From the NCBI RefSeq assembly GCF_036010505.1, contig NZ_CP108569.1, positions 2,234,001-2,298,000 on the forward strand: a DNA stretch of 64,000 nucleotides, in the 5' to 3' direction. Shown piece after piece: positions 17,718-27,754 of the stretch (positions are counted from its first letter, which is position 1; every line of letters begins with the position of its first letter). The position numbers and the translations under genes were made by a program. This stretch comes from Streptomyces sp. NBC_01197 (GTDB lineage: Bacteria; Actinomycetota; Actinomycetes; Streptomycetales; Streptomycetaceae). Under the pieces are notes generated by a model, which saw only the letters and a list, made by a program, of their open reading frames with translations, made no database searches and was not told the origin of the DNA.

Positions 17718-17739
17718 GATCTCCCCTTAGGCAGTGAAG

Positions 17740-17758
17740 TTGAGCTATGCAGACTCAA
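17740..17758 (-). promoter_or_regulatory. HAIR element (HspR operator) in front of lon
   Basis: TTGAG (17740-17744) and CTCAA (17754-17758) are separated by 9 nt, which matches the core of the HAIR consensus CTTGAGT-N7-ACTCAAG (outer and innermost bases differ). It lies 23 nt upstream of the lon start, where HspR is known to act on streptomycete lon. Seen directly; regulator assignment rests on known biology. Confidence 0.7.
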
Positions 17759-17823
17759 TGCCGGGAGGGGCGCTGGTGTTCCCGGGTGGCCGTTCGCTCT
17801 CAGCGATCGGGTCCGCCATCAGG

Positions 17824-18618
17824 TCAGGAGGCCGCCGCGGAGGCGTCAGCGGGGCTGCCGGGCTCACCCGTGGAGGAACCCGGGCCGACCGGTACGCCGG
17901 ACGGCCCGGACCCGGTGAGTGCCGTGGGCGCCGCCGACCGGGGCGCGCGGCCCGTCCTGGCGGCCGCCCAGCGGCGCACCAGCGGCCAGCAGGCCACCCC
18001 GATGGCGAGCGAGAGCGGATGGCCCCAGTCGGTGAGGGGGTCTCCGAGGGTCAGCAGCGCCTGGACGAGCGCCGTGGCGACGGCCGCCAGGAGGGGCCAG
18101 CGCAGCAGTGGCGGAAGCAGTCCGGCCAGCGCTCCGACACCGGTCATCAGTCCGAAGCTGATGCCGTAGTCCAAACGGTGGAGCGAGGAGTCGGGGAGAT
18201 GACCGGCGGCGACCGCGACACCGACCGGGATCTCGGTGGCCAGCGTCGCCAGGACATGCCCGGTAAGGAACACCGCGCCGGTGCGCAGGGCGCCTATCCG
18301 GCGCTCCAGGGCGGTCAGGACGAGCAGGAAGCCCGCCGCGGACACCGAGAGCAGGCCGCCGGCTATCCACAGGGCGCTGCCCACCAGGACGAGGAGCGGG
18401 GTGCGGGCCAGATGCGCCATGTCCGTACTGGAATCGCGCAGCAAGGCGGTGACGGTGTGCGGGTCGGCGTGCTCGGCGAAGAGCGAGGTGGCGACCAGCA
18501 CCAGGACGTAGACGAAGGTGAAGGGCGTACCGGCGGGGGTGGGCAGCAGGCGCAGCAAGGGCAACAGGGCCCGGCCCGGGCCACCGGCCGGGCGTCGCGT
18601 CCGCTGCGTGTGGTGCAC
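17824..18618 (-). CDS. Rhomboid-like polytopic membrane protein
   Basis: 264 residues with about six membrane segments (for example TFVYVLVLVATSLFA ~33-47, LLVLVGSALWIAGGLLSVSA ~74-93, LATLATEIPVGVAVAAG ~122-138, and two more to ~225), then a Pro/Ser-rich tail. The arrangement (LFAEHAD, TGHVLATLATE, DYGISFGLMTGVGALAG) matches actinobacterial rhomboid-like proteins, in which the classical GxSG serine motif is not evident. A proteolytic role is therefore uncertain. Lies between lon and the divergent spermidine-synthase-like gene. Inner-membrane protein of unknown function. Confidence 0.7.
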   Translation of the reverse strand: MHHTQRTRRPAGGPGRALLPLLRLLPTPAGTPFTFVYVLVLVATSLFAEHADPHTVTALLRDSSTDMAHLARTPLLVLVGSALWIAGGLLSVSAAGFLLVLTALERRIGALRTGAVFLTGHVLATLATEIPVGVAVAAGHLPDSSLHRLDYGISFGLMTGVGALAGLLPPLLRWPLLAAVATALVQALLTLGDPLTDWGHPLSLAIGVACWPLVRRWAAARTGRAPRSAAPTALTGSGPSGVPVGPGSSTGEPGSPADASAAAS

Positions 18619-18777
18619 TCTGTCTGTCCCGTCGGCCGTCGGTCTGTCCGTTCGACTCCACTCCCCCCAACGTTCACTCTCCGGGATAGCCTCCGACGGC
18701 GCCTATGACATCCACCACACGAAGCAACCCCCGCACCCCCCGTGGCGTCCGGGGCCGATCCGGGAGGGATCATCACC

Positions 18778-19443
18778 TTGGACGTACGCACGCTTGACCG
18801 GCGCGAGGGCCCGTACGGAGAAGTCGTGCTGCGCGAGCGCGGGGAGCACTTCGAGATCATCGCCAACGGGTGCTTCCTGATGGACACGTCGGACGGCCGC
18901 TCGGAGCGGCTGCTGATCGATGCGGCGCTGGCCGCGCTGCCGGCCGGCCGCGACCGTCCCTCCGTACTCATCGGCGGACTCGGCGTCGGATTCTCACTCG
19001 CACACGCCGCGGCAGACCCCCGCTGGGGCCGGATCACGGTCGTCGAACGCGAGCAGGCCGTCATCGACTGGCACCTGGAGGGTCCGCTCGCCCGGATCTC
19101 TGGCGCGGCGCTCGCCGATCCCCGGACTGTGATCCTGCCCACCGATCTGGTCGCACACATGCGCGGATCCACATCGGCATATGACGCTTTGTGCCTGGAC
19201 ATCGACAACGGGCCGGAGTGGACGGTCACCGACGACAATGGCGGGCTGTACACCGCCGACGGGCTCACAGCCTGTATGGAACGGCTGAAACCGGGAGGAA
19301 TCCTGGCCGTCTGGTCGGCTCAGCCTTCGGCGACTTTTGAGGAAGCCTTGCGGAATGCCGGGTTCAGTGGGGTAAGGACCGAAGAGATCCCAGTTGCCCG
19401 GGGCGTGCCTGACGTGGTCCATCTCGGTGTTCGCCCTGCGTAG
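18778..19443 (+). CDS. Spermidine synthase-like Rossmann protein
   Basis: 221 residues from TTG 18778, chosen because GGGAGGGA precedes it by 8 nt; an in-frame GTG at 18742 has no such site. The protein resembles the catalytic domain of spermidine synthases: DRREGPYGEVVLRERG, CFLMDTSDGRSERLLID, the SAM-type loop VLIGGLGVGFSLAHA (~60-74), VVEREQAVIDWH, and YDALCLDIDNGPEW. The N-terminal tetramerisation domain is missing and the substrate acids differ, so it may be a methyltransferase-like protein and not a polyamine enzyme. Divergent from the rhomboid-like gene and 133 nt ahead of the two-component pair. Confidence 0.75.
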   Translation: MDVRTLDRREGPYGEVVLRERGEHFEIIANGCFLMDTSDGRSERLLIDAALAALPAGRDRPSVLIGGLGVGFSLAHAAADPRWGRITVVEREQAVIDWHLEGPLARISGAALADPRTVILPTDLVAHMRGSTSAYDALCLDIDNGPEWTVTDDNGGLYTADGLTACMERLKPGGILAVWSAQPSATFEEALRNAGFSGVRTEEIPVARGVPDVVHLGVRPA

Positions 19444-19576
19444 CCGGGACGGCGTCCGGGCATCTAGTCTGCTGACCGGCAGATGAGATCTGGACGCTTT
19501 GTCCAAGAACGCAGCTGGGACACAGCCGCGTACGCAGCAGAACGCACATTCAAGAGCGCACTTCCAGGGGCGGGCG

Positions 19577-20314
19577 ATGGAGCAGACACACACCACCCAC
19601 AACGGCGTCGCGGCCACCCCGGGCGCCCAGCGCCGGGTGCTGGTCGTCGAGGACGACCCGACAATCGTCGACGCCATCGCCGCACGGCTGCGGGCCGAGG
19701 GTTTCCAGGTGCAGACGGCAACGGACGGCCCGGCGGCGGTGGACGCGGCCCAGGGCTGGCAGCCGGACCTGATGGTCCTCGACGTGATGCTGCCCGGCTT
19801 CGACGGCCTTGAGGTCTGCCGACGCGTCCAGGCGCAGCGGCCGGTGCCGGTCCTGATGCTGACGGCCCGCGACGACGAGACCGACATGCTGGTCGGGCTC
19901 GGTGTCGGCGCCGACGACTACATGACCAAGCCGTTCTCCATGCGTGAGCTGGCGGCCCGCGTCCATGTCCTGCTGCGGCGGGTGGAGCGGGCGACCATCG
20001 CCGCATCGACGCCGCGCAGCGGCATCCTGCGCCTCGGTGAGCTGGAGATCGACCACGCGCAGCGCCGGGTCCGGGTGCGCAACGAGGACGTACATCTGAC
20101 GCCCACCGAGTTCGATCTGCTGGTCTGCCTGGCGAACACCCCGCGTGCCGTCCTCTCGCGCGAGCAGCTGCTCGCCGAGGTCTGGGACTGGGCCGACGCG
20201 TCCGGCACCCGGACCGTGGACAGTCACATCAAGGCGCTCCGCAGGAAGATCGGCGCGGAGCGCATCCGTACGGTGCACGGTGTCGGGTACGCGCTGGAGA
20301 CCCCCGCACCATGA
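19577..20314 (+). CDS. OmpR/PhoB-type response regulator
   Basis: 245 residues from ATG 19577 (AGGGGCGGG upstream). Receiver domain ~20-135 with acidic pocket VVEDD, phospho-acceptor Asp in LMVLDVMLPGFDG (~66), Thr in MLTARDD and Lys in MTKPFS. C-terminal winged helix ~150-243 with HLTPTEFDLLVCLAN and RTVDSHIKALRRKIG...VHGVGYALE. Its stop overlaps the histidine kinase start by 4 nt. DNA target unknown. Confidence 0.95.
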   Translation: MEQTHTTHNGVAATPGAQRRVLVVEDDPTIVDAIAARLRAEGFQVQTATDGPAAVDAAQGWQPDLMVLDVMLPGFDGLEVCRRVQAQRPVPVLMLTARDDETDMLVGLGVGADDYMTKPFSMRELAARVHVLLRRVERATIAASTPRSGILRLGELEIDHAQRRVRVRNEDVHLTPTEFDLLVCLANTPRAVLSREQLLAEVWDWADASGTRTVDSHIKALRRKIGAERIRTVHGVGYALETPAP

Positions 20315-21477
20315 CCCGTCCGCGCTGGCGGCGGACCTGGAGCGGTGTCCGGCCCCGGGAGCTGGGCCACGATCTGGGCCGGCTGCTGTCCCGGCCCCGG
20401 CCGTGGAACCGGCAGCGCCCCTTCCCGGTCTCGATCAAGGCCAAGCTGGGCACGCTCGTGGTGGTGTCGGTCTTCATCACCACGGGGCTGCTCCTGGTGG
20501 CGCTGCGCACCAAGACGGAGCTGCGGTTCATCACGGTCTTCTCGGTGATCGCCTCGATGCTGATCACCCAGTTCGTGGCGCACAGCCTGACCTCGCCGCT
20601 GGACGAGATGAACACCGTGGCCCGGTCGATCTCGCACGGTGACTACACCCGGCGGGTCAGCGGCGCCGACCGCAGGGACGAGCTGGGCGACCTGGCCACG
20701 ACCATCAACCGGATGGCCGAGGACCTGGAGGCGGTGGACCGGCACCGCAAGGAGCTGGTCGCGAACGTCTCCCATGAGCTGCGGACCCCGATCGCGGCCC
20801 TGCGGGCGGTGCTGGAGAACGTCGTGGACGGGGTGTCGGCCGCCGACCCCGAGACGATGCGCACCGCGCTCAAGCAGACCGAGCGGCTGGGCCGGCTGGT
20901 CGAGACGCTGCTCGACCTCTCCCGCCTGGACAACGGAGTGGTGCCGCTCAAGGCCGCCCGTTTCGAGGTGTGGCCGTATCTCTCGGGCGTGCTGAAGGAG
21001 GCGAATCTCGCAGCCGCGCAGCGCGCGGGCGCGTCGGGCTCCGGCGGCCAGCACACCCGGACGGACGTCCATCTCCATCTGGATGTCTCGCCGCCCGAGC
21101 TGACCGCGCACGCGGACGCGGAGCGGCTTCACCAGGTCGTCGCCAACCTCATCGACAACGCGGTCAAGCACTCCCCGCCGCACGGCCGGGTCACGGTACG
21201 GGCCCGGCGCGGCCAGCAGCCGGAGTCGCTGGACCTGGAGGTCACGGACGAGGGCCCGGGCATCCCCGAGGCCGAGCGGCACCGGGTCTTCGAGCGCTTC
21301 AACCGGGGCCGCGCCCCGTCCCCGCACGGTCCGGGCGGCGACGGCGGCACGGGGCTCGGTCTGGCCATCGCCCGCTGGGCGGTCGATCTGCACGGCGGGC
21401 GGATCGGGGTGGCCGAATCCTCCCGTGGCTGCCGGATACGCGTCACTCTTCCGGGCGTATCGAGAACACCAAGTTGA
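20311..21477 (+). CDS. Sensor histidine kinase with minimal extracytoplasmic loop
   Basis: 388 residues. Two membrane helices (~46-64 and ~72-90) are separated by only about eight residues (RTKTELRF), so the sensor has almost no external domain and probably detects membrane changes or a partner. HAMP ~92-145 is followed by HisKA with phospho-acceptor His in VANVSHELRTPIAALRA (~155), N box VVANLIDNAVKHSPP (~278), DEGPGIPEAE and TGLGLAIARWAVDLHGG. Autophosphorylates and passes phosphate to the coupled response regulator. Followed by 269 nt before kgd. Confidence 0.95.
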   Translation: MTRPRWRRTWSGVRPRELGHDLGRLLSRPRPWNRQRPFPVSIKAKLGTLVVVSVFITTGLLLVALRTKTELRFITVFSVIASMLITQFVAHSLTSPLDEMNTVARSISHGDYTRRVSGADRRDELGDLATTINRMAEDLEAVDRHRKELVANVSHELRTPIAALRAVLENVVDGVSAADPETMRTALKQTERLGRLVETLLDLSRLDNGVVPLKAARFEVWPYLSGVLKEANLAAAQRAGASGSGGQHTRTDVHLHLDVSPPELTAHADAERLHQVVANLIDNAVKHSPPHGRVTVRARRGQQPESLDLEVTDEGPGIPEAERHRVFERFNRGRAPSPHGPGGDGGTGLGLAIARWAVDLHGGRIGVAESSRGCRIRVTLPGVSRTPS

Positions 21478-21746
21478 CGTAAAGTCTTCAGCGGAAGCCC
21501 GCGTTCCGTACAGAACCGGCGGGTAGGCGCGTCAGAGGGTGTCGGCCAAGGGGCGGCAGCTGTGATACGCCATACCCGCATAACGCGGAACCACGCTTGT
21601 TTCCCGCCATTTCAACCCCCGAAACCAAGTTTCGAGTGTGACTTGCGCGACGTTGGACCGCCCAGCCTGCGCCCCCAGGCCAGGGAGGCGTAGCCTTTAT
21701 TTCCGCTGTCCATCACCTTGTGAAGCGGAAGAGGGCGGTTAACGCC

Positions 21747-24700
21747 GTGTCGTCTCAGTCCCCCAGTAATTCGAGCATCTCGACCGACCAGGAGGGGCAG
21801 GACAAGAGTCCTGCTGACGCTTTTGGTCCCAATGAGTGGCTCGTCGACGAGATCTACCAGCAGTACCTCCAGGACCCGAATTCGGTTGACCGTGCCTGGT
21901 GGGACTTCTTCGCCGACTACAAGCCAGGTTCTGCCGGCGCTCCCACCGCGGGTGCGGACCCGGTGAGCGCGAGCCCTCCACACCAGTCGGGCGAGAGCGG
22001 CCGGGCCGCCGCCGCGCAGGGTGGCGCAGCCGCGGGGGCTGCTCCCACCTCGGCCGCGCCCGCCACGCCCCCGGCTGCCGCGCCCGCAGCGCCGCAGGCT
22101 CCGGCTCCGGCCGCCCCTGCCGCCGCGAAGCCCGCGGCCGCCGCCAAGCCCGCTCCGGCCGCCAAGCCCGCGGCGAAGGCCGAGCCCGCCGCCGAGCCCG
22201 AGGCGCCGGCAGGGCCCGAGCTGGTGACACTGCGCGGCCCGTCCGCCGCGGTCGCGAAGAACATGAACGCCTCGCTGGAGCTGCCGACGGCCACGTCCGT
22301 CCGCGCGGTCCCGGTGAAGCTGCTCTTCGACAACCGCATCGTCATCAACAACCACCTGAAGCGCGCCAGGGGCGGGAAGGTCTCCTTCACCCACCTCATC
22401 GGCTTCGCGATGGTGCAGGCCCTCAAGGCCATGCCGTCGATGAACCACTCCTTCGCGGTGAAGGACGGCAAGCCGACGCTGGTCAAGCCGGCTCACGTCA
22501 ACCTCGGCCTCGCCATCGACCTGGTGAAGCCGAACGGTGACCGCCAGCTCGTCGTCGCGGCCATCAAGAAGGCCGAGACGCTCAACTTCTTCGAGTTCTG
22601 GCAGGCGTACGAGGACATCGTCCGCCGCGCCCGCGCGAACAAGCTGACGATGGACGACTTCACCGGGGTCACCGCGTCGCTCACCAACCCCGGCGGTATC
22701 GGCACCGTCCACTCCGTGCCCCGTCTGATGCCCGGTCAGGGCCTCATCATGGGCGTCGGCGCGATGGACTACCCGGCCGAGTTCCAGGGCACGTCGCAGG
22801 ACACCCTGAACAGGCTGGGCATCTCGAAGGTCATGACCCTGACCTCGACCTACGACCACCGGGTCATCCAGGGCGCCGCGTCCGGCGAGTTCCTGCGGAT
22901 CCTCGCCAACCTGCTGCTCGGCGAGAACGGCTTCTACGACGACCTGTTCGAGGCCCTGCGTATCCCGTACGAGCCGGTCCGCTGGCTCAAGGACATCGAC
23001 GTCTCGCACGACAATGACGTCACCAAGGCCGCCCGCGTCTTCGAGCTGATCCACTCCTACCGGGTCCGCGGCCATGTCATGGCCGACACCGACCCGCTGG
23101 AGTACAAGCAGCGCAAGCACCCCGACCTGGACATCATCGAGCACGGGCTCACCCTCTGGGACCTGGAGCGCGAGTTCGCCGTCGGCGGCTTCGCCGGCAA
23201 GTCGATGATGAAGCTGCGCGACATCCTGGGCGTCCTGCGGGACTCGTACTGCCGCACCACCGGCGTCGAGTTCATGCACATTCAGGACCCCAAGCAGCGC
23301 AAGTGGATCCAGGACCGCATCGAGCGCGGCGCGCACACCAAGCCCGAGCGCGAGGAGCAGCTGCGCATCCTGCGCCGGCTGAACTCGGCGGAGGCGTTCG
23401 AGACCTTCCTGCAGACGAAGTACGTCGGCCAGAAGCGCTTCTCGCTCGAAGGCGGCGAGTCCGTCATCCCGCTGCTGGACGCGGTCATCGACTCGGCAGC
23501 CGAGTCGCGCCTCGACGAGGTGGTCATCGGGATGGCCCACCGCGGCCGTCTCAACGTGCTGGCCAACATCGTCGGCAAGTCGTACGCGCAGATCTTCCGC
23601 GAGTTCGAGGGCAACCTCGACCCGAAGTCGATGCACGGCTCCGGCGACGTGAAGTACCACCTCGGCTCCGAGGGCACCTTCACCGGTCTGGACGGCGAGC
23701 AGATCAAGGTCTCGCTGGCCGCCAACCCGTCCCACCTGGAGACCGTCGACCCGGTCGTCGAGGGCATCGCGCGCGCCAAGCAGGACATCATCAACAAGGG
23801 CGGCACGGACTTCACCGTGCTGCCCGTGGCGCTGCACGGCGACGCGGCCTTCGCGGGCCAGGGCGTCGTCGCCGAGACTCTCAACATGTCGCAGCTGCGC
23901 GGCTACCGCACCGGCGGCACCGTGCACATCGTGATCAACAACCAGGTCGGCTTCACCGCCGCCCCGGAGTCGTCGCGCTCGTCGATGTACGCCACCGACG
24001 TGGCCCGCATGATCGAGGCGCCGATCTTCCATGTGAACGGCGACGACCCGGAGGCCGTGGTGCGCGTCGCGCGCCTCGCTTTCGAGTTCCGCCAGGCGTT
24101 CAACAAGGACGTCGTCATCGACCTGATCTGCTACCGCCGCCGCGGTCACAACGAGGCCGACAACCCCTCGTTCACGCAGCCGCTGATGTACGACCTGATC
24201 GACAAGAAGCGCTCGGTGCGCAAGCTCTACACCGAGTCCCTCATCGGTCGCGGCGACATCACACTGGAAGAGGCGGAGCAGGCGCTCCAGGACTTCCAGG
24301 GCCAGCTGGAGAAGGTCTTCGCGGAGGTCCGCGAGGCCACCTCCGAGCCCGCCGAGGCGTCGGTGCCGGTGCCGCAGGCCGAGTTCCCGGTCGCCGTGGA
24401 CACCTCGATCTCCCAGGAGGTCGTGAAGCGGATCGCCGAGTCGCAGGTCAACATCCCCGACCGGATCACCGTGCACCCCCGGCTGCTGCCGCAGGTGCAG
24501 CGTCGGGCCGCGATGATCGACGAGGGCACGATCGACTGGGCGATGGGCGAGACCCTCGCCATCGGCTCGCTGCTCCTGGAGGGCACCCCGGTGCGCCTCT
24601 CGGGCCAGGACTCGCGCCGCGGGACCTTCGGCCAGCGGCACGCGGTGCTCATCGACCGCAAGACCGGCGAGGACTTCACCCCGCTGCTCTACCTCTCCGA

Positions 24701-25580
24701 CGACCAGGCGCGTTACAACGTCTACGACTCGCTGCTCAGCGAGTACGCGGTGATGGGCTTCGAGTACGGCTACTCGCTGGCCCGCCCGGAGTCGCTGGTC
24801 ATGTGGGAAGCGCAGTTCGGTGACTTCGTCAACGGCGCGCAGACCGTGGTGGACGAGTACATCTCGGCCGCCGAGCAGAAGTGGGGCCAGACGTCCGGCG
24901 TCACCCTGCTCCTCCCGCACGGCTACGAGGGCCAGGGCCCGGACCACTCGTCCGCCCGCCCGGAGCGCTTCCTCCAGCTGTGCGCGCAGAACAACATGAC
25001 GGTCGCCATGCCGACGCTCCCGTCGAACTACTTCCACCTCCTGCGGTGGCAGGTGCACAACCCGCACCACAAGCCGCTGGTCGTCTTCACCCCGAAGTCG
25101 ATGCTCCGCCTCAAGGCGGCCGCGTCGAAGGCGGACGAGTTCACCACGGGCGGCTTCCGTCCGGTCATCGGGGACGACAGCGTCGACCCGAGCGCCGTGC
25201 GCAAGGTCGTCTTCACGGCCGGCAAGGTCTACTACGACCTGGACGCGGAGCGCACCAAGCGCGGCGTCACGGACACCGCCATCATCCGTCTTGAGCGCCT
25301 GTACCCGCTGCCGGGTGCCGAACTCCAGGCGGAGATCGCCAAGTTCCCGAACGCCGAGAAGTACCTCTGGGCACAGGAGGAGCCGGCGAACCAGGGTGCG
25401 TGGCCGTTCATCGCGCTCAACCTGATCGACCACCTGGACCTGGCGGTCGGCGCCGACGTCCCGCACGGTGAGCGCCTGCGCCGCATCTCGCGGCCGCACG
25501 GCTCGTCGCCCGCGGTCGGCTCCGCCAAGCGCCACCAGGCCGAGCAGGCCCAGCTGGTCGCCGAGGTCTTCGAGGCCTAG
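21747..25580 (+). CDS. kgd: Multifunctional 2-oxoglutarate dehydrogenase (E1o/E2o fusion)
   Basis: 1277 residues from GTG 21747 ([10 protein letters not shown]); an in-frame GTG 21720 would add nine basic residues and has a poorer site. N-terminal E1-type helix ([28 protein letters not shown], ~22-50), Ala/Pro linker to ~155, then an E2-type succinyltransferase catalytic domain (~170-400, [18 protein letters not shown]), and the ThDP-dependent dehydrogenase (~440-1277, with [30 protein letters not shown] and [13 protein letters not shown]). There is no lipoyl domain, as in mycobacterial Kgd. It decarboxylates 2-oxoglutarate in the TCA cycle, working with separate E2p/E3 and GarA-type regulation. 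Followed by a 16-bp terminator. Confidence 0.96.
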   Translation: MSSQSPSNSSISTDQEGQDKSPADAFGPNEWLVDEIYQQYLQDPNSVDRAWWDFFADYKPGSAGAPTAGADPVSASPPHQSGESGRAAAAQGGAAAGAAPTSAAPATPPAAAPAAPQAPAPAAPAAAKPAAAAKPAPAAKPAAKAEPAAEPEAPAGPELVTLRGPSAAVAKNMNASLELPTATSVRAVPVKLLFDNRIVINNHLKRARGGKVSFTHLIGFAMVQALKAMPSMNHSFAVKDGKPTLVKPAHVNLGLAIDLVKPNGDRQLVVAAIKKAETLNFFEFWQAYEDIVRRARANKLTMDDFTGVTASLTNPGGIGTVHSVPRLMPGQGLIMGVGAMDYPAEFQGTSQDTLNRLGISKVMTLTSTYDHRVIQGAASGEFLRILANLLLGENGFYDDLFEALRIPYEPVRWLKDIDVSHDNDVTKAARVFELIHSYRVRGHVMADTDPLEYKQRKHPDLDIIEHGLTLWDLEREFAVGGFAGKSMMKLRDILGVLRDSYCRTTGVEFMHIQDPKQRKWIQDRIERGAHTKPEREEQLRILRRLNSAEAFETFLQTKYVGQKRFSLEGGESVIPLLDAVIDSAAESRLDEVVIGMAHRGRLNVLANIVGKSYAQIFREFEGNLDPKSMHGSGDVKYHLGSEGTFTGLDGEQIKVSLAANPSHLETVDPVVEGIARAKQDIINKGGTDFTVLPVALHGDAAFAGQGVVAETLNMSQLRGYRTGGTVHIVINNQVGFTAAPESSRSSMYATDVARMIEAPIFHVNGDDPEAVVRVARLAFEFRQAFNKDVVIDLICYRRRGHNEADNPSFTQPLMYDLIDKKRSVRKLYTESLIGRGDITLEEAEQALQDFQGQLEKVFAEVREATSEPAEASVPVPQAEFPVAVDTSISQEVVKRIAESQVNIPDRITVHPRLLPQVQRRAAMIDEGTIDWAMGETLAIGSLLLEGTPVRLSGQDSRRGTFGQRHAVLIDRKTGEDFTPLLYLSDDQARYNVYDSLLSEYAVMGFEYGYSLARPESLVMWEAQFGDFVNGAQTVVDEYISAAEQKWGQTSGVTLLLPHGYEGQGPDHSSARPERFLQLCAQNNMTVAMPTLPSNYFHLLRWQVHNPHHKPLVVFTPKSMLRLKAAASKADEFTTGGFRPVIGDDSVDPSAVRKVVFTAGKVYYDLDAERTKRGVTDTAIIRLERLYPLPGAELQAEIAKFPNAEKYLWAQEEPANQGAWPFIALNLIDHLDLAVGADVPHGERLRRISRPHGSSPAVGSAKRHQAEQAQLVAEVFEA

Positions 25581-25601
25581 GCGGTACCGGCAGATTCTCG
25601 T

Positions 25602-25637
25602 GGGGCCCGTACGCATCACACGATGCGTACGGGCCCC
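25602..25637. terminator. Terminator of kgd
   Basis: Perfect 16-bp stem (25602-25617 with 25622-25637) and ACAC loop, 21 nt after the kgd stop. Confidence 0.9.
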
Positions 25638-25746
25638 GCGGCGTACGGCGGGTGGGTCGCGGAGCCCGTAACCGACCGCGCGGCGGACGGCCCGGTGCCT
25701 CGCATAATCTGAACAAGGAACATCCGGAACGCATCAGGAGCGACAC

Positions 25747-25935
25747 GTGTACTTCACCGACCGCGGCATCGAGGAACTGGAGAAGCGGCGGGGCGAGGAG
25801 GAGGTCACCTTCGAGTGGCTCGCCGAGCAGCTGCGTACGTTCGTCGACCTGAACCCGGACTTCGAAGTCCCGGTCGAGCGCCTGGCGACCTGGCTGGCCC
25901 GGCTGGACGACGAGGACGAGGACGACGACGCGTAG
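25747..25935 (+). CDS. Small acidic protein, DUF6104-like
   Basis: 62-residue acidic protein starting MYFTDRGIEELEKRRGEEEV and ending in a run of Asp/Glu. GTG 25747 follows ATCAGGAGCG, a fair ribosome site. The sequence (FEWLAEQLRTFVDLNPDFE...RLATWLARLDDED) is typical of a short, highly conserved streptomycete family, DUF6104 from memory. Helical, no membrane segment, no cysteine. Lies alone between the kgd terminator and a convergent gene. Function unknown; conservation suggests a housekeeping or structural role. Confidence 0.75.
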   Translation: MYFTDRGIEELEKRRGEEEVTFEWLAEQLRTFVDLNPDFEVPVERLATWLARLDDEDEDDDA

Positions 25936-25970
25936 GCCGCGGCACGAGGTCCTGTCCGGCAGCACTCCGC

Positions 25971-26777
25971 TCAGGTGCCCGCCCGCATCCGGTCGTACGC
26001 GAGGCCCAGCACCCCGTGCGCCATCAGCAGGGCGGCCGCCACCGTCCAGCCTCCCCTGCGGCGGCTGAAGCCCCAGAGCGCGAGCGGGACGCCGGCCGCC
26101 AGCTGGGCCGCACCGAGCGCGCGGGCCCGCGGGCCGCGCAGCCAGGGGCCGAGCGCGCCGTCCTCGAAGGCGGCGAGCTCCGCCCGTACGGTCTCCCGCA
26201 GACCGGTCGGATCGATCCGACCGGTGGCCGGGTGGACCCTGGCCACCTCGCGCAGCCGGTCGGCGGGGTCACCGGGCGTGAGACCGGTGGGCAGCGCGAG
26301 GCCGGCCCGGGCGAGGACCGCGGTCAGGCCGGTCAGCCGGGAGCGTGAGTCGGCGAGCGGGTCCGGGACGGTGAGTTCGGTCAGCGCCTGGAGATCCAGT
26401 ACGGGATCGAGCCGCAGCCGTGCGCCGAACGTGCGCATCGCCCCGTCCTCACCGACCGGCGTGCCGTCCGCGCGCCACACATAGCCGACCGGCCGCCGGA
26501 ATCCGGAGGCCAGTGTGAGGCCCGCCCGGTCGCAGTCCCACCAGAGGGCGAGCACCGGCCAGTCCGACGCGACCGCGAGCGTGGTGACCCAGCCGCCGGC
26601 CACCCGGTCGACCGGTTCCTCCCCGTGCAGCCAGGGCTTCCCCTCGGGGACGAGCACGCTCCACTGCTCGCCCGCCGGGGCGAGGAGCAGCTGCTCCCCC
26701 AGCACCCGGGCCGCCGGCCGTACGGCGGCCGGGTCCGCCCGGCAGAGCAGCAGGGCACCTGTGGCGTTCTCTGACAT
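25971..26777 (-). CDS. Hypothetical protein with C-terminal membrane helices
   Basis: 268 residues. The first ~125 residues look soluble and beta-rich (LLLCRADPAAVRPAARVLGE, WVTTLAVASDWPVLALWWD), the middle is helical, and the C-terminus has one or two membrane helices (ALGAAQLAAGVPLALWGFS ~215-235 and WTVAAALLMAHGVLGLAYD ~243-261). No catalytic motif recognised. Divergent from the DUF4097-PadR pair with a 124-nt gap. Unknown function; streptomycete-type composition. Confidence 0.7.
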   Translation of the reverse strand: MSENATGALLLCRADPAAVRPAARVLGEQLLLAPAGEQWSVLVPEGKPWLHGEEPVDRVAGGWVTTLAVASDWPVLALWWDCDRAGLTLASGFRRPVGYVWRADGTPVGEDGAMRTFGARLRLDPVLDLQALTELTVPDPLADSRSRLTGLTAVLARAGLALPTGLTPGDPADRLREVARVHPATGRIDPTGLRETVRAELAAFEDGALGPWLRGPRARALGAAQLAAGVPLALWGFSRRRGGWTVAAALLMAHGVLGLAYDRMRAGT

Positions 26778-26835
26778 AGCCCCACGCTAGGACAGTTCCG
26801 CGCATTCCACCCGCGCACTTGACTTCACCTATCCG

Positions 26836-26873
26836 CGATATATCGTGTTCTTCAGAAGACGCGATATGTTGCG
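26836..26873. promoter_or_regulatory. Paired CGATAT boxes: likely PadR operator
   Basis: A palindrome CGATATATCG (26836-26845) is followed 14 nt later by CGCGATATGTTGCG (26860-26873), just before the DUF4097 gene whose operon encodes a PadR regulator. AT-rich CGATAT/ATATCG dyads in such GC-rich DNA stand out and are typical of PadR autoregulation. Confidence 0.6.
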
Positions 26874-26901
26874 TCGCATCCGACCCGTGGAGGTCAGTTC
26901 C

Positions 26902-27753
26902 ATGTCCGAGAGGTCAGTGTCGGAGCCGCAGAAGCTCTCCTTCGAGGAACCCGTGACGGCACTGAACGTGCGCATCGTCAACGGCACGGTCAATGTCGTG
27001 GGCACCGACGACGCCGTACTGAACGAGCAGGGGGGCGCCCGGCTGGAGATCTCCGGGGTCGACGGGCCGCCGCTGATCGTGACTCTGGAGAACGGCACGC
27101 TGACCGTGGCCTACGAGGACCTGCCCTGGAAGGGCTTCCTGAAGTGGCTGGACCGCAAGGGCTGGCGCCGCAACGCCGTGGTCTCGCTCACGGTGCCCGC
27201 GTCGGCGCGGGTCGAGGTCGGCGTGGTGGGCGCGGCAGCGGTCGTCTCCGGGATCCGGGGGCGTACGGAGGTCCGCGGGGTCTCCGGCGACACCGCCCTG
27301 GTCGGCCTCTCCGGCACCGTTCTCGCCGGGACCGTCTCGGGGAACGTCGAGGCCCAGGCCGTCAGCGGCGATCTGCGCTTCCACTCCGTCTCCGGGGACC
27401 TCACCGTGATCGAGGGGACCGGCTCGTCCGTACGGGGAGAATCGGTGAGCGGCGACATGGTCGTCGATCTCGACGCGACCGGCAGGCCGACCGACATCGC
27501 CCTCAACACCGTCTCCGGCGAGGTCGCCATCCGGCTGGCCCCGCTGACGGACGCCAGGGTCAGCGCGAACACCACGAGCGGCGCCGTGTCGAACGCCTTC
27601 GAGGATCTGCGGGTCAGCGGCCAGTGGGGTGCCAAGAAGATCACCGGTACCCTCGGCGCGGGCACCGGCAGCCTCCGGGCGACCACCGTGAGCGGGGCCA
27701 TCGCCCTGCTGCGCAGGCCCGCACAGGACGACATCGCCGAGAAGGTGCTCTGA
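26902..27753 (+). CDS. DUF4097 beta-helix protein (adhesin/bactofilin-like)
   Basis: 283 residues from ATG 26902 (GTGGAGG at 26887). After a short N-terminus the protein consists of repeated beta strands spaced by SG-D/N turns (RGVSGDTALVGLSGTVLAGTVSGN, then AVSGDLRFHSVSGDLTV), the hallmark of the DUF4097 right-handed beta-helix-like fold. No signal peptide, so cytoplasmic. It is encoded one base upstream of a PadR regulator. Such pairs are common in Streptomyces; the beta-helix protein may sequester or scaffold envelope-stress components, but no function is established. Confidence 0.85.
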   Translation: MSERSVSEPQKLSFEEPVTALNVRIVNGTVNVVGTDDAVLNEQGGARLEISGVDGPPLIVTLENGTLTVAYEDLPWKGFLKWLDRKGWRRNAVVSLTVPASARVEVGVVGAAAVVSGIRGRTEVRGVSGDTALVGLSGTVLAGTVSGNVEAQAVSGDLRFHSVSGDLTVIEGTGSSVRGESVSGDMVVDLDATGRPTDIALNTVSGEVAIRLAPLTDARVSANTTSGAVSNAFEDLRVSGQWGAKKITGTLGAGTGSLRATTVSGAIALLRRPAQDDIAEKVL

Positions 27754-27754
27754 C

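Noticed and set aside
21612..25619. A 1335-codon open frame on the minus strand across kgd
   Set aside because: It is antisense to a well-recognised enzyme and has the composition expected when GC-rich codons are read backwards; no family motif or ribosome site.
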